In this document: positions 23,291 to 35,121 of the stretch, in pieces
Numbering within the stretch: position 1 is the stretch's first letter
How the letters are laid out: each line of letters opens with the position of its first letter
DNA from: Anthoceros angustus
Taxonomy: Eukaryota > Streptophyta > Anthocerotopsida > Anthocerotales > Anthocerotaceae
DNA length: 64,000 bases
Direction of reading: 5' to 3'
Assembly: GCA_010909165.1 (NCBI GenBank)
Contig: MU008182.1
Coordinates: forward strand, 434,001 to 498,000
Translations under genes and position numbers: made by a program
The notes under the pieces: model-generated
The model's database searches: none
The model's input: only the letters and a program-made list of their open reading frames with translations
Told to the model about the DNA's origin: nothing

Positions 23291-26200
23291 GCGGTGGCAT
23301 GCATGCAATAGTGTTGCGGAATCACCACACATGAGGAATAGGTAGGAACCGATGCCCACACACTTGGAAGGTGAGCAATGGCTTTCGCGAGCACAACTTT
23401 GCCACGCTTATAGATTAATGTCCAAACGGCATTGGGCTTGGAAAGTCGTACCTTTTGGTGCAGTCGTGCTTCTTATGTTGAACTTCAATCCTGCATAATG
23501 AACATGTAAAACCTATTGGACTTGGGTATCTTCACCCGCTTTGAAGTTCTGATTCCCAAAGCGAAAAGTAGGCATATGAAATAAAGCGCAATCCTTTGTG
23601 CTCCATTTCCCTTTGTATTGTGTCCGGACCTCTAGCTTAGTGAATGTGTCCGCAAGTTATACACCTCCACGTTTGGCAAACGCTCGCCAAGTGGATAAAT
23701 GTAGAGTCCATCCACGCAATCGCACCCAAAGCATGGGAGGATTGCACCCGAGGACTTGGCTTATTCTCATCCCATGGAGCATTACACAATACCCTCCTCT
23801 TCAACTCTTCATATCTTGTTGAGCCGATGCGACACCAACGGAAGGCTTTCAGGATCTCATTGGAGCAGCACCCATGATGGGTTATAACTCGTCTTGAGTT
23901 GGCCTCAACTGGTCCGACAAGGGATGAAGAAATGTTTCTGCCGGCTGCTCAACCTCGAGGAACTCTCCCGCTCCCGGAAGCCTTCTTTGGTCAACATTTG
24001 GATGCACAATTTGTTGCAACATGGTTTCAAAATCCGCAACACACCCCTCTGTCTTAGAAGAAACAGCCCGGCGCTGAACCCGATATCTGTTCGCTTCGCC
24101 GCAACGTCTCGGACATAGGTTTTGGATGATAGGAAGGTGGACTTGCCTTACCGGTGGTGTCTGGAAAACATTCTCTTCATCCACATTTGGGTGTCCAACT
24201 TCTCCACCACTAGCATTTCCATTAAACACTCGGACCGCCTGCACAACCGCTCGCCACTCCGTACCTCCCTCCCAGGACTTCTATCCATTGCGTGTAGAGA
24301 TTCATATTTCTTGGAGTGGGAGGAAGAAAGCGAGGCACACGAGCTGATGAGTCCTCCTCCACCGGACTGCACTCAAGAAGTGAACATTTGTCGAGGCAAT
24401 GCGGAAGTGCGGCCCACACAGAGAACTCCACTTCACGCTTTATAACATGTCACCAATGCTCGATTGTAATTGCTTACTTTCTTTGAGAAGGTTGAGGCAT
24501 GCACGCAAGAGGCGAGTCATATCTGGCGCAAAATTGCTTGACGCTTTGGTTCTTCTTTCCGAATCGATCTCTAGATATTGGGAGGCATCTTCGCCTCAAA
24601 ATGAACATCGCCATCACGGTCCTCCGAATCGGCAACCACGTGACCCACATTGCCGTAAAGTTTCACTACAAAGGGTAATAGAAGTGAGGCACGTGGGTAT
24701 CACCTCGGCGTCATGAAGAATGTGCGTAGCTTGTAGCATGATGAGGTCTAGAACCTTGACGACCTCGCTGACACCAATAGTCGCCAACCTCGCAAACTAT
24801 AGCTAACGCTTGCTTGCTCGCAGTGTTGTACCTCTCCACATTCCGACCGTGGAACATTGAATGGGTGGAAAACGGGTTTCACGCGTTTCGAAAGCCACAA
24901 GCAAAGGCCAATCCTTCTCGCAAGAAGTAAAGTGGGACGCAAAATATTTTCCAAGGCATGCATCATTACTGACATCTAGCGGATCAAAACGGCGGCTCCA
25001 ATTTATGGTTTTAACCACGAAAAAAGCGTTCCATCTTCACCGCAACTAATTTAGGGTTTCTCCCATACGACACATGTCGCACCGTATTATAAGCACGGGT
25101 GTCTATTGTCGACCCACCGAAGTGAGCGTAACGACGCCATCTTCTTCACGCTCACCGGTTCGAAGGCAACAAGGTGGTACAAGTGCTCTCCGAATTCGGC
25201 AAGAATCTGGGCGACAGGGAATTCCCGGCTCCTTCACCGGGGCGGAAGGGCCCACACAAGTGCAGCCTGGCCAGCCAAGTAAGGCTCCGGGCGTGAGCAT
25301 CAACACGGCAGCTAACCCCACAAGCATCGCCACGCGGAGGTTGGTATTTGCTTCAACCCACACAACCATTGTTTTGGATGGGCACCGCCTTGACCCGTCT
25401 TGTGTGATTTCGTGAGAGGATATGGCAAGTGGAAGGCGGGAAGGAGGCTCTGGCCAGATCTGAGAGCTTGTGGACAAGCCAAAGCGGCATAAGAAACGAC
25501 ACTCAAGAAGGAAGAGGAGAGAAGTGGGCACTGCAGCATAGTGGAGGGGCAAAGGGTCCGCAAGTCTGGGTTCCCACGCTTCGAGAAACCAAGCTCGCAA
25601 AGGGAGCGCAAGGGCACAGGAAAAGGTTGGCCTTCCCAAGTCTCAAGGCTCCTCCCCGGATCCCATCCCATCTCCTTATACGTATGAGGAGGCACGCAGC
25701 ACACAAGCCAGTTGATGAAGTTGTTTTGTTGGAGAAGAGGTTGTTCACGCAATGGAGGAACTCAAGAGGACACAATGGTGTGGACTCCTTGTTAAAGCTG
25801 TGGATTTTGGGTTCAATGGTGCTTTGCACAATCGGAGGGCTAGGGATGGGTTCTGGCTACAATGGATGTGGTGGATGGTGAACCGGAGTTCCGTGTTTGT
25901 GCACATCCAAGCCTTAAGTGGAAGGGTTGCCACCGACACGATGACTACAATGTGTATGTGCTAAGGCCAAACTTTCACGGAAGTGTGAACCGTATATCCA
26001 AGGAAGTTCTTGGATGCTGGCGAATTGAAAATGTAAGTGCAAATGTTTCCCTCAACTCTCTCTAACATGATCGGTGTGTATTTGAGAGGTCGATAAAAGT
26101 AACACATGTCTTGTGTTAAAACCATGTGCGTGGTGGAAGATCATTTTATAGGTTTCTTTGTCGGTGATTACAGACTCCATGAAAATGCACCAGATGTCTT

Positions 26201-26629
26201 TGCGGAGGACAAGGTGGCCTTCCAGCTTTGCCTTTACTAATGCGAGAAGAGGAAGCGAGTTTGGACCCTCGATGAGGAGGATGGTCCCATTAGCTGACAA
26301 TCGGATGAGGAAGCCTCAAGACAAGAGGATGAAAGGGACAAGGTGCTTGTGCCAGTTAGTATACATTCCTCGATGAAGATGGGAGCAGGATGAACCCTTC
26401 TCTTCATGAGGGACTGGGAAGCCCGCAAATCAAGTGGTTTGTATCCAAGGATGGAGGGGCGGGGAGGAGGGCGCCTGCTGCCTCCGGGTGCCTTCACAAG
26501 GGAGAAGGCACCCTAGCACGATAGGTGGTGTGCAATCGGAGGCACCAAGCCGGTGAGCTAGTGGGAGTGGGGAGCCCGGCCAGGCGAAGAAACAAAATCT
26601 TTGGAGCCATGGAGATGTCTATGCAGGGT
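23291..26629. other. Decayed repeat DNA, no gene supported
   Basis: Frames of up to about 180 codons are open on both strands, but none carries a recognisable domain and none continues across plausible splice sites. A minus-strand reading between about 24,250 and 23,600 may be old transposon coding sequence. Confidence 0.3.
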
Positions 26630-26995
26630 GGAGCGTGAGGAAGGCGCGGCATGCGGCGCCCTCCGATGGTGTGAGTGCGGGCGCGGCATGCCGCGCCCCA
26701 TGTCATTGGTGGAGGAAGGGGGCGGGGCCTTCGGCCCCCTCTCCCGGTATGGTTGATGTGGGGCAGCAGGCATGCCTGCGCCCTCCCTCTTGTGGCGTGT
26801 AGGCGGCCGGCGTCTTGCGCATGCGGCCGCCCTACAGCCTCGGATGGTGAAGATGGGGGCATGCCCGCTCCTTGTCTATTCGGCGGCGAGGATGCGGGCG
26901 GCGGCATGCGGCGCCCCTTCGGTGGAAGGTGGGGATGCGGGCGCGGCATGCGCTCGCCAGTGGAAGGTGGCGAAAGCGGGCGCATCCCTACTAAT
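26630..26995. repeat. GC-rich cluster of palindromic words
   Basis: Contains GGCGCGGCATGCGGCGCC, GCGCGGCATGCCGCGC, a GGGGCC-TTC-GGCCCC stem-loop (around 26,715) and GGCATGCC words. The spacer sequence differs between them, so it is a cluster of palindromes and not a tandem array. Confidence 0.6.
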
Positions 26996-27819
26996 TATTA
27001 ACACGATAATATTTGAAGCGGTGAATATCTGACACTTTCTCGGACCAATTTGATTCATGGGTCCCAAAACCCATGATTCTTAATGTTCTCGGTTTACGCA
27101 TTTGGGTCTTATTCTTGCCTCGTCGGGTTTGGTCCGTTTGGACAAAATTTTGCCTCGGTATGGTGCAGGCGCATGTGTGTGGCGCATGCCGGCGCCCTAA
27201 AAGAAACTCAACAACTAATATAAAAACTATAATTGGATCTCGAACTGCGATCTATGATTCTTAGCGAGTTTTTACCACTTTACCAACTTTAGGAGACAAC
27301 AAAATTTTATGATATAAATAACATATATCAATGAAGGTGCCAATATGCTATGCTCTTATACTCCCTCCATAGGGCGGCATGCGGCGTCCTTAAATAGGTT
27401 TTCTATGGGGCGCGGTGCTGCGTTCGCATTAACACTAGGGCTTACAACCACTTGTCCTGCACCCATGCACATTATGACTTACATATATTAGGCCACGATC
27501 GCTTGCTTGCGCAAGAGAATGAGAAAAACACACCACCTTTCACACTTCCGATCACGACGCGCCTTGGTCGCTACAAAGATGGTGTCCAACATACAAAAAC
27601 GATTCAATTGCTATGACCTCCTCAGAAAGATAGTCGCGCTCACACGAGCTCGAGAATAGGGAAGAAACTTGGCCGTCATGTCTCTCTTTCCACTGCTCCG
27701 ATTCAAGTGAAATTTGAGATCATGAATATTAGGGCATGGTAATTTCAAACGAAGGTTAGAAAACCTTTGAAATTTGAAAATAATTTCCATGATTTTGAGT
27801 TCAAGTGTACAAATTATTA
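26996..27819. other. AT-richer spacer before the methyltransferase element
   Basis: No gene is seen. It contains a few GGCATGC words (27181-27196, 27374-27388). Confidence 0.35.
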
Positions 27820-28709
27820 GAATAAGGGAATTTAAACCAAACCAATCACTTTTACAACACAAACTATGCTCTCATTTCAATCCATATTACCTATTCCTAC
27901 ACATAACATGAAAAGTTTAAAAGCATGCTTGGCCTAAAAGACTTGAACGACCTCTTATTTCCAACTTTCAAGGCTTACCACTCCATTAACTTTCCCATAT
28001 GCAAATATTAAGCACAAAGTATATGTTGAATGAGGGCGGCATGCCGCCTCATGCCCTCATTTTTCTTCTTCTTCTTCATCATGCCCTTATGCTCCCCATG
28101 CTCTTGTTTTTGATAGCCATCCGAGAAGCCATCACGGTTCGTGTGGTTTCAGCCACTAGCCTAGGGTGTCTAACCGATGTTGAGCAACCGAGAAGCCATT
28201 ACTGTCGTAGTTTCAAGGAGGGTGTTTGTTGGACGCCCGCCAGCCATTAAAGGCTGATGGCGCATGCCGCGCCAATGCACGTAGCCTTGAGCATGATTTG
28301 CAGTGATGCCGGCCTGGGTGTCACTTACGTGTTTAGGGTCTTCACGCCTCGTACAATGACATCGATTGTCCGGATTGGATGTATAGCACGACATAGAAAT
28401 AGCCGTATGCATTCCCTTCGATGTCGCAGCAGATGGTCCATGTTCATTTCATCGTTGTTTAACGAATGGCATGCACTAACGACATGGGCATCATTTCCAT
28501 TGAAAACAATGGTCTACTCAGTAGGTCAAACCTTCGCTCACCATTGTAAGCCGCTAAAGATATAAAATTCTACGACACCCTAATTGTGTGCCTTCTTCAG
28601 GTATGCTCAAATACACATTTCAATGCCCATCGAAAACCCCTGCTGCTGTGATATTCACGCTAAAAGCCGCTTGATGTATATTCAGCCGCAAATATTATGC
28701 CGTTGCAGA

Positions 28710-29935
28710 GATGGAGAACCCAGGGCCTGGGAAAGAGGAAGACTCTCATCCGACCCACTTGAGGCAACAATGGACTCACGGTGGAGGCCGCAGACACGAG
28801 GCGGAAGAAAGGAAAACGTCACGCCCTTCCGAGCAGCAATGATATCCCAACTGCATATGTGGCCACAGATGGGGAGCGACCGCAGCGCCTATATGTTGGA
28901 TGAAGATTATTTGAGCAACTACGAATCGGCGTATGCCAAAAGGTGGTTCCGTAAACTGCTCTGTGAAGCTCGAGAACTTGAGGCTCAGATCATTTCTAAC
29001 TCGGCGATGTATCCTAATGTGGATGAGGCTGGGCTAACTATTTGGCGCTGTGATAGCAAAGGGACGATAGAGGAAGGAGTCCTCCCCGCCTGTATGATGA
29101 TTGACCCATCGAATGCGTGGATATCGAAAGCCTAGACTGGATCAAGTTTCGCTAAGAAGCACGTGATGGGAGTCTTAGGTGGCAATCATACATATGCCGC
29201 CATGAAGCACCTTGTCGACATATCGCTGTGGAAGGCAAGGTTCCAATGGATGGAGGCCCATGTTTATTGTGGGCTTACTATACTGAGAGATGAGGATATT
29301 GGCAATGTACCACAACACGATGTCTCGACAAGAGGAAAAGATGAATTTTATCGAACAAGTTAGGTACCGCGAGATGAGCTCCAAATTGCAAAGCGAGATG
29401 GTGTGACCATGAGCATGAATCGGAAGTTTAACCTTTATAAGGTGCTTGGGCTAATAGAGGACGATGAAGGCGCGAGGATGAGCAATATAAATGTAACAAG
29501 GTGGACAACAGACACATATTCTATGCATTGCAAATTAGAGGGAAAGGTTTGGAGAATGTTGATAGCATTTTCACAAGTGGGAGGCCATGGAGCTACCCGA
29601 GGCAAAGCATGTGGCACCGGGACCAGCAAGAAGAGCAAAGGAAAACGAAAAGTTGGTGATGAAACAAGTGAAGGAGTCTTCAAGCCCAAAGAAATGCTGG
29701 TGCAAGCCATGGCAGCTTTCCAAGGTATTCCTCCGTGGGAGACGGTAAGATGCTATTAGTGTGACCGAGAAGGTGTGTCTTTAGACTGAATGGAATGTCC
29801 AAGGAGGTGACATGACATGGAAGAAATTTCATGTCATACAAGTGGCAATGGCAAAGCATCCGGGTGTAGTTCATTCGACATGGTGAGAGAAGAATACCCA
29901 CTACACTCATCGGATGCGAATCGCGAGGTTCCAAA
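28710..29935 (+). pseudogene. ParB/Srx-like N-terminal region of element protein
   Basis: Readable blocks, broken by at least two stops or frameshifts: 28584-29135 (YLSNYESAYAKRWFRKLL, EEGVLPACMMIDPSNAWI), 29163-29363 (VMGVLGGNHTYAAMKHLV, AHVYCGLT, NVPQHDVSTRGKDEF) and 29403-29759 (YKVLGLIEDDEGARMSN, with a basic KKSKGKRKVGDE segment). The combination of a GGNH..A...L motif, then a VY.GLT strand, then H.V resembles the ParB/sulfiredoxin-like fold, where the motif is usually G.H/NR..A...L. That fold is fused to DNA methylases in some bacteria and phages. The resemblance is by motif only. It precedes the methyltransferase region on the same strand. Confidence 0.45.
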
Positions 29936-30072
29936 CCGCTTTGAGGGAAAGGTATGTCCTCTATGTTCCTGTCGCTTAGATTGAGGAAGATGCGCCGCTT
30001 CCCACCAATCGCTTATTTCTTTTTCAATCGGAGGAGGAGGCGGACGGGCGCCCCGCCTCTTCCTCCCGCGCA

Positions 30073-31190
30073 GTGATTGTGAGCCTTAGCTGTCTTCGCG
30101 AAGTAAAAGATGTTGAAGACCAAGAAATTGCCGGAAGATTTCAAGCTTTCATACTAGAGGTGCACACATGGAAAGGCTTGGAGGACGAGCAAAGGGCACT
30201 TGCAGACATGGACATGGAGGAAGGGCTCCAATCTTCACGTGCCAAAACGGAGAATATTGTGAACTACTGTGGTATCAAGAGATGCCTTGGACATGCGAGG
30301 GTTTTACGGTTCAAGGTACACACTATTGTTGATGGATGTGCCTGTGGGATTCAATAAGGGACAACATGATGTGAAGATGGATCGTGTGTGAACACCATTT
30401 ATTCCATTCTTTCCATGACATGACAAGTTGCTCGGAGATTAGATTGATAGTCATGCATGGAGTAGAAGAGCTGCACATGGTGAGAGAGGCAATGCGGAAG
30501 TGGTGCATGTGGAGGGATGGTCTCGCTTGGGATAAAACGAATATGCACAACGATCAAGGAGGCTATGACACCGTGGAGTACATCACGGTGGGGTTTCACC
30601 TCCAGCAAGATCGGCAAGATGTCTATGCTCCCAATAACTTGCGTGGCTCTTTCAACAATGGGCGGCAGCTCTGCGCACTAATGGTGAAGAAGTCAGACAT
30701 GTCATTTGACAAGCCGGGTGGTATGTGCATACCGAGGCCTCTAGGCCTGATGATGAAGCTCATCAAGAACTTTTCAAAGAGGGAGACTGGTTCGACGGAT
30801 GTGCCGGGAGTGGTACTACGACATTGGCGCGCCGCTATGTGGACGCAATTGTATTGTCAGATATTGATAAGCGGTGTGGAGTTTATTCCATGAGGATCCA
30901 TGGATATGAAGTGCTGCCGACGCCGAGGAGGAATTGACTCATGAGCCGCCCTGGGACCCTCCCACCTGGGCAAAGGAATTGAGTTTGTCCGAGAAGGATG
31001 TCTCCTGTGCTCGTGGTTCCTTTGGGGTTGAACAGGATGAAGGAGATCACGGAGATATTCTCGACGATGGCCAACAAACCTTGCCCACCTTATGGCCGAG
31101 AACAAGGGGAAAGGAAATGATGGTGGCTTTTTGGATGCAGAGTGCCATGAGGAGAATGACAACTTCGAGGACGCGAGGAGGCAAGGCTTA
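30073..31190 (+). pseudogene. Beta-class DNA methyltransferase remnant, copy 1
   Basis: The order of motifs in successive frames is: LLMDVPVGFNKG (catalytic-loop motif, near 30,330); HMVREAMRKWCMWRDGLAWDKTN (30,384-30,893 frame); DTVEYITVGFHL; RPLGLMMKLIKNFSK; and DWFDGCAGSGTTTLARRY...IDKRC (about 30,785-30,880), the AdoMet-binding motif. Catalytic motif first and AdoMet motif last is the beta-class arrangement of N4-cytosine/N6-adenine DNA methyltransferases. The tail HGYEVLP...EEELTHEP...WAKE matches copies 3 and 4. Frame changes between blocks show that it is not intact. Confidence 0.68.
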
Positions 31191-31195
31191 AGAGT

Positions 31196-31849
31196 ACGTA
31201 GTATTGGATAGCGGTTGCAAAGGCTCTACCGGAGTCCCAACCGTATGGATTAATTGGGTGATTAGGTCAAAGTTGACGGTGGCAAGGTGTCCGCAGATTC
31301 CATGGATTCATAGTGTAAAAGCCGCATGCCGCGCCGCTTGACTATACATGTTCCGTGTTTGGGATTTGAACTTTTGTGCATTTGTTCGGCCATTGCCGTG
31401 TTCATAGTTCGCACATGTTCGCTGCATGCGCCACCAGACTCATGACCATATCTAGCATATTATATACATGAAATCGGACTAAACCATATCAGATGCCATT
31501 CAAAGAACTCCGCGCACAAACCCGATGAATGAAAAAGCCGCTTAGGACCGTCGAGCACAAAGAAAAGTGGTCCGAAGCTGAAGCGCTTCAGTATATTCAA
31601 ATTTCTCTTTCAAATATTACCATGTTTAATGAATATAATTAAAGTACAAAGCCCATTTATAGGCTAGATGGTTAGAGGTTGGTATGTTACAACTATAAGT
31701 TGTTGTAACCGCCAGGTAACCGCTAAGTAGTTATAACTACTATAACTACTAACTACTAACTACCCAATGCCCTAGGTAGATAATAATGTTTAAGTTATGG
31801 AGCCCTAATGAATAGTGCCCTAACCCTAATGTATTTCATCACACACGCC
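31196..31849. other. Spacer with no gene
   Basis: Holds one GCATGCCGCGCC word (31323) and a run of related TAACTACT units (31,725-31,765). Nothing else is recognised. Confidence 0.4.
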
Positions 31850-32640
31850 CTTGACTCACATTGAGCCCATGACATGTCCACACAAGACCGTTAAGGCTCA
31901 AGTTCTTTAGTGACACCACGAGACAAGGAGAAGCCGCATCAAGACACACCTCAAGGCTAGCACCCTTACTCGCCTGACATCTCACGATCCCCGGATCACA
32001 TGTGCATACAAGAGCATTACTCGTGCTCAAGTCCTTCGTGACATTGCACACAAGGAATGATCGGAGCCACCTCGGCACCCACTAGAGCACCCTCACACGC
32101 CCGGCCTCACGGCCCCAGGCACATGTCCACACAAGACCGTTAAGCCGGCTCAAGTTCTTCGATGACACCACAGACAAGGAGAAGCGCGTCGGCACCTCCA
32201 AGGCCGGCACCACGCGCAAGATCTCACCCAGATCCCGCACATGTGCACACAAGAGCATTACTTCAGCTCAAGTCCTTCAACGCGACATTGCACACAAGGA
32301 ATGATCAAAGGAGCTACACTGCATGAGTGGATCTTGCCGGCTCTAGTGGATGCCGAGTACCTCGGCATCCACTAGAGCACCCTCCAAGAACGGTCACTGA
32401 CCCTAGAGCACACGCACCGCGGCAGTTAAGCGGCTCAAGTTCGTTTTCACCACAGACAATGAGAAGCCGCCGATACACCCACTCCAGGCCCCGGCACCCT
32501 CACGCGCATGCATCTCACATGGCCCCGGATCACGCACATGTGCACACAAGACCCGTAAGCAAGCCTCAAACAAAACACCGATTGCACACAAGGCACATTA
32601 CCTTCAAAATCGCACACACAAAACCAGATTCCAGCCGCAG
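31850..32640 (+). repeat. About 245-bp tandem repeat with two alternating halves
   Basis: Each unit has half A (ACATGTCCACACAAGACCGT... CAAGTTCTT..GTGACACCAC.GACAAGGAGAAG) and half B (ACATGTGCACACAAGAGCATTAC... CAAGTCCTTC..GACATTGCACACAAGGA). Half A starts near 31,871 and 32,117, with a degenerate one near 32,400. Half B starts near 31,998, 32,239 and 32,537. The halves are themselves related. Confidence 0.7.
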
Positions 32641-33111
32641 CTCGAGCTTGCATGTGGGGAGCCGTCCGCAAAGAAGGGAAGGAGGGCTCCTATAAGAAGC
32701 CCCACATAGCTCACAAGGCGGCACAAAGGGTTGATTACAACAACCGAGGAGCTCGAGCACGATCTTGAGCCCGCAGTGTGTACGGCCGGATGTGGACGAG
32801 CAAGTGCAGGAGATTACATATGTACATCTCGGGCGTGAGCGAAGGATCAACTCAACAGAGCCGGATGGCAATAGCGAGTGCACCGTGTAAGAAATTGGGA
32901 GTGGCGGGTTGACTTACCACCGGATAAAAATAGAGATCTGAAGTAAAAGTAAAGTAAGTTAAAGTAAATAATAGCAAAAGTAAAAGTATATAAAAGTGAA
33001 ACTAAAATATATTGAACTATTATTTTAATGAAAACTTAAAGTCACCCTCTCACATCTCTCTATTCTTTTCAAAGTAACCAAGTGTACCAAGCCATATGGT
33101 ACTAAAGTGTA
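32641..33111. other. Low-complexity AAAGTAAA-rich spacer
   Basis: An AAGTAAA/TAAAGT-rich tract lies at 32,938-33,030. No gene is seen. Confidence 0.5.
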
Positions 33112-33453
33112 TCACCAAACCATGCTACCACCCTGGTCTTTATAGCCCTTATGAAAAGATTCACTTTGGAACTCGGTGGTTAAGAAAGCAGCACACAAGG
33201 CATTCCAATCAACACGGAGCTCATCCTCCAGGGTCTCATACCACACTTCAGATTCCCCTTGCAAAGATGCGGGGAAATATTTCAAGTATTTCTTTTCCGT
33301 TCCCATCAAGGGGGCTTTGAGAACCTTCTTGAACAGCCACAGATGTTCGTTAGGGTCCTCATTCAAGGACTCATAGTACTGTGGCAAGACATTATGATCA
33401 AGACTAGGCTTTAAGGACAGGCTAGATCCTGAATACCCCATGTTCACAAGCAA
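33112..33453 (-). pseudogene. Retrotransposon gag fragment
   Basis: A 113-residue minus-strand frame contains EDPNEHLWLFKKVLKA, LKYFPASLQGESEVWYETLE and DWNALCAAF. This is the pattern of the LTR-retrotransposon capsid (Retrotrans_gag) domain of Gypsy-type elements. Only this part of gag is present and no pol is seen. On the minus strand, sequence upstream of it (33,842-33,815) reads TTTGGCACCCC, a possible primer site next to an LTR beginning TGTTAACTACT on the plus strand; this border is tentative. Confidence 0.7.
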
Positions 33454-33479
33454 CTTCTCGACAGGCTGGTTTCTAACTA

Positions 33480-35121
33480 GTAAGTAGTACTATAAGTAGG
33501 ACTTACACTTTGGCAGACTCCTTCGCTATCCATGCAAGTAGAAGGGAGTGGTATGATAGAGGGGCTTAGGAGAAGCCGAAGGGAAGACAAGTATCTGCAG
33601 GCACCAGAGCAATCCTTTCTTCTATGGTCAGTCTTCTACTGCTCTCTCTTCCTTTTCTACTCATCAATTTTGAAGCATTCTTCATACCGTGACGTCGCAA
33701 CTAATGTTGGGAATGCTAGCTCAGACATGTATGATACCCAAGGGATGTGGTGGTTGTGGTGTATGCATGAGGCAAGGTCCACCGTCCTTTACACGCTGCT
33801 TGCTATCAGAGGAACGTCCCGTTAGGGGTGCCAAATGTTAACTACTCCTTCTCTTTGAGGTAACAGCCTACTTGGGCACAAGGGCCCTTATCCTTCACTC
33901 ACAGCCTGTCTAACACATTCATAGATGCTTCTATGGACTTACTTACTAAATGACAGACTACTGATGAGTGGGGGGTGTCTACCGCGTGATGGGCTCAACT
34001 CTCACGCTCACCAAGCCTTGCTTCACACACACACACACACATGAGTGGAACTCCAAGCACAACTGACCGTCAACAGTTCAGGCTTCAAAGGATCACAAAC
34101 CACACAATGAAGATGTACGGGGAACTACCCAGCTAGAATGCTAGTAGAGCCAAGGCACACGATTTTACAAGCTCTGCAGTGAACAAGGGGCCACAGCCCC
34201 ATCCATTGCCAAATGCGTCTCCTACAAATTACAATGATCGCTACTTGTAGCGGAAGTCCCTTGCTAAAATTGGCCCTACTTCAAACGTATGGCGGCTACT
34301 AGGATCCTAGGCACCACTACTGGCCTTTCAGAGACGTTGCTGCATAGTCCTCTTGCTCTCAAATAAAAAACTTCAATTCACACCACACAAATCGTTTTCC
34401 TTGTTTCATTCTCATCCTTGCACATGGCCAAGAGTTACATCAAGTCTTTACGCATCGAGGTCGAGTCCCATACTCTGTTTAGAGTCCCTGCACGTCGTTG
34501 CCAGGCCCTAACCGCGAAGAGTCTGTACACAGTACCTATATGTGGTCCCAAGATACATGACGTAGCGGGGTGATACCGGCGTGATATGTCTCAATATAAA
34601 TTCTATCATTATGGCTGGAAGCGCACTTTGGACAGCTGCAGATGTATGTGGTTGGTTCCAAATGGACGGTGGCATTGCTTAAAACAGGCGTGGCGGGCCC
34701 GGGAATTGCGATGCGCGAATACATGTCGCTGTCGCTGTCATAAGCGTCTACAGATTCCAATATCCCAGCCCCTTCTACACTGGGCGTGATTGTCAGCATC
34801 AGGTTTGTGACAGTTTGCGGTGTCCCAAGCACTTGCGGTGTCGTGGATGTGGAATGGTCTCGCAGCGTCGTACCGCACACCGCGAAATTCCTTGTCCTGG
34901 CCTGGATTTTGTGAATTCTAGTTGGATGATCGTGCGCTCAGCGCTTCATTGTTGGTTGCAGTGGGGCGGTTTGTTCAATGCTTAACAGCTTCTGAAATTT
35001 TAAACTCTCCAAGTGAGAAGCTCCACGGGGTGAAACAGCAGTGGAGCTGTGCCCGGAGGGTCAAGAAGGGAGAGCTACGTTTTCGGATCCGGCTAGCTGG
35101 ATCACGTTTCTCCGCATCAAT
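33480..35121. other. Possible LTR of the gag element and ABC1K upstream region
   Basis: A (CA)n run lies at 34,023-34,041. No gene is recognised. The part just before 35,122 is the likely 5' leader and promoter of the ABC1 kinase gene. Confidence 0.4.

Larger units (their letters stand above)
27820..31195 (+). mobile_element. Methyltransferase-bearing repeat element, copy 1 (longest)
   Basis: From about 27,820 the sequence aligns with two later copies (47.2-48.5 and 49.65-51.95 kb). Shared words include AAGGGAATTTAAACCAAACCAATCA, the C/T-rich TTCTTCTTCTTC block, AGCCACTAGCCTAGGGTGTCTAAC and ATTTCAATGCCCATCGAAAAC. About 260 bases at 28,350-28,610 and the ParB-like block (about 28,710-30,060) are present only in this copy. 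No terminal repeats or target duplications were found, so the element class stays open. Confidence 0.65.

Noticed and set aside
35041-35121. Start of the ABC1 kinase at the GTG
   Set aside because: Nuclear genes start at ATG; the ATG at 35,122 has a good context.
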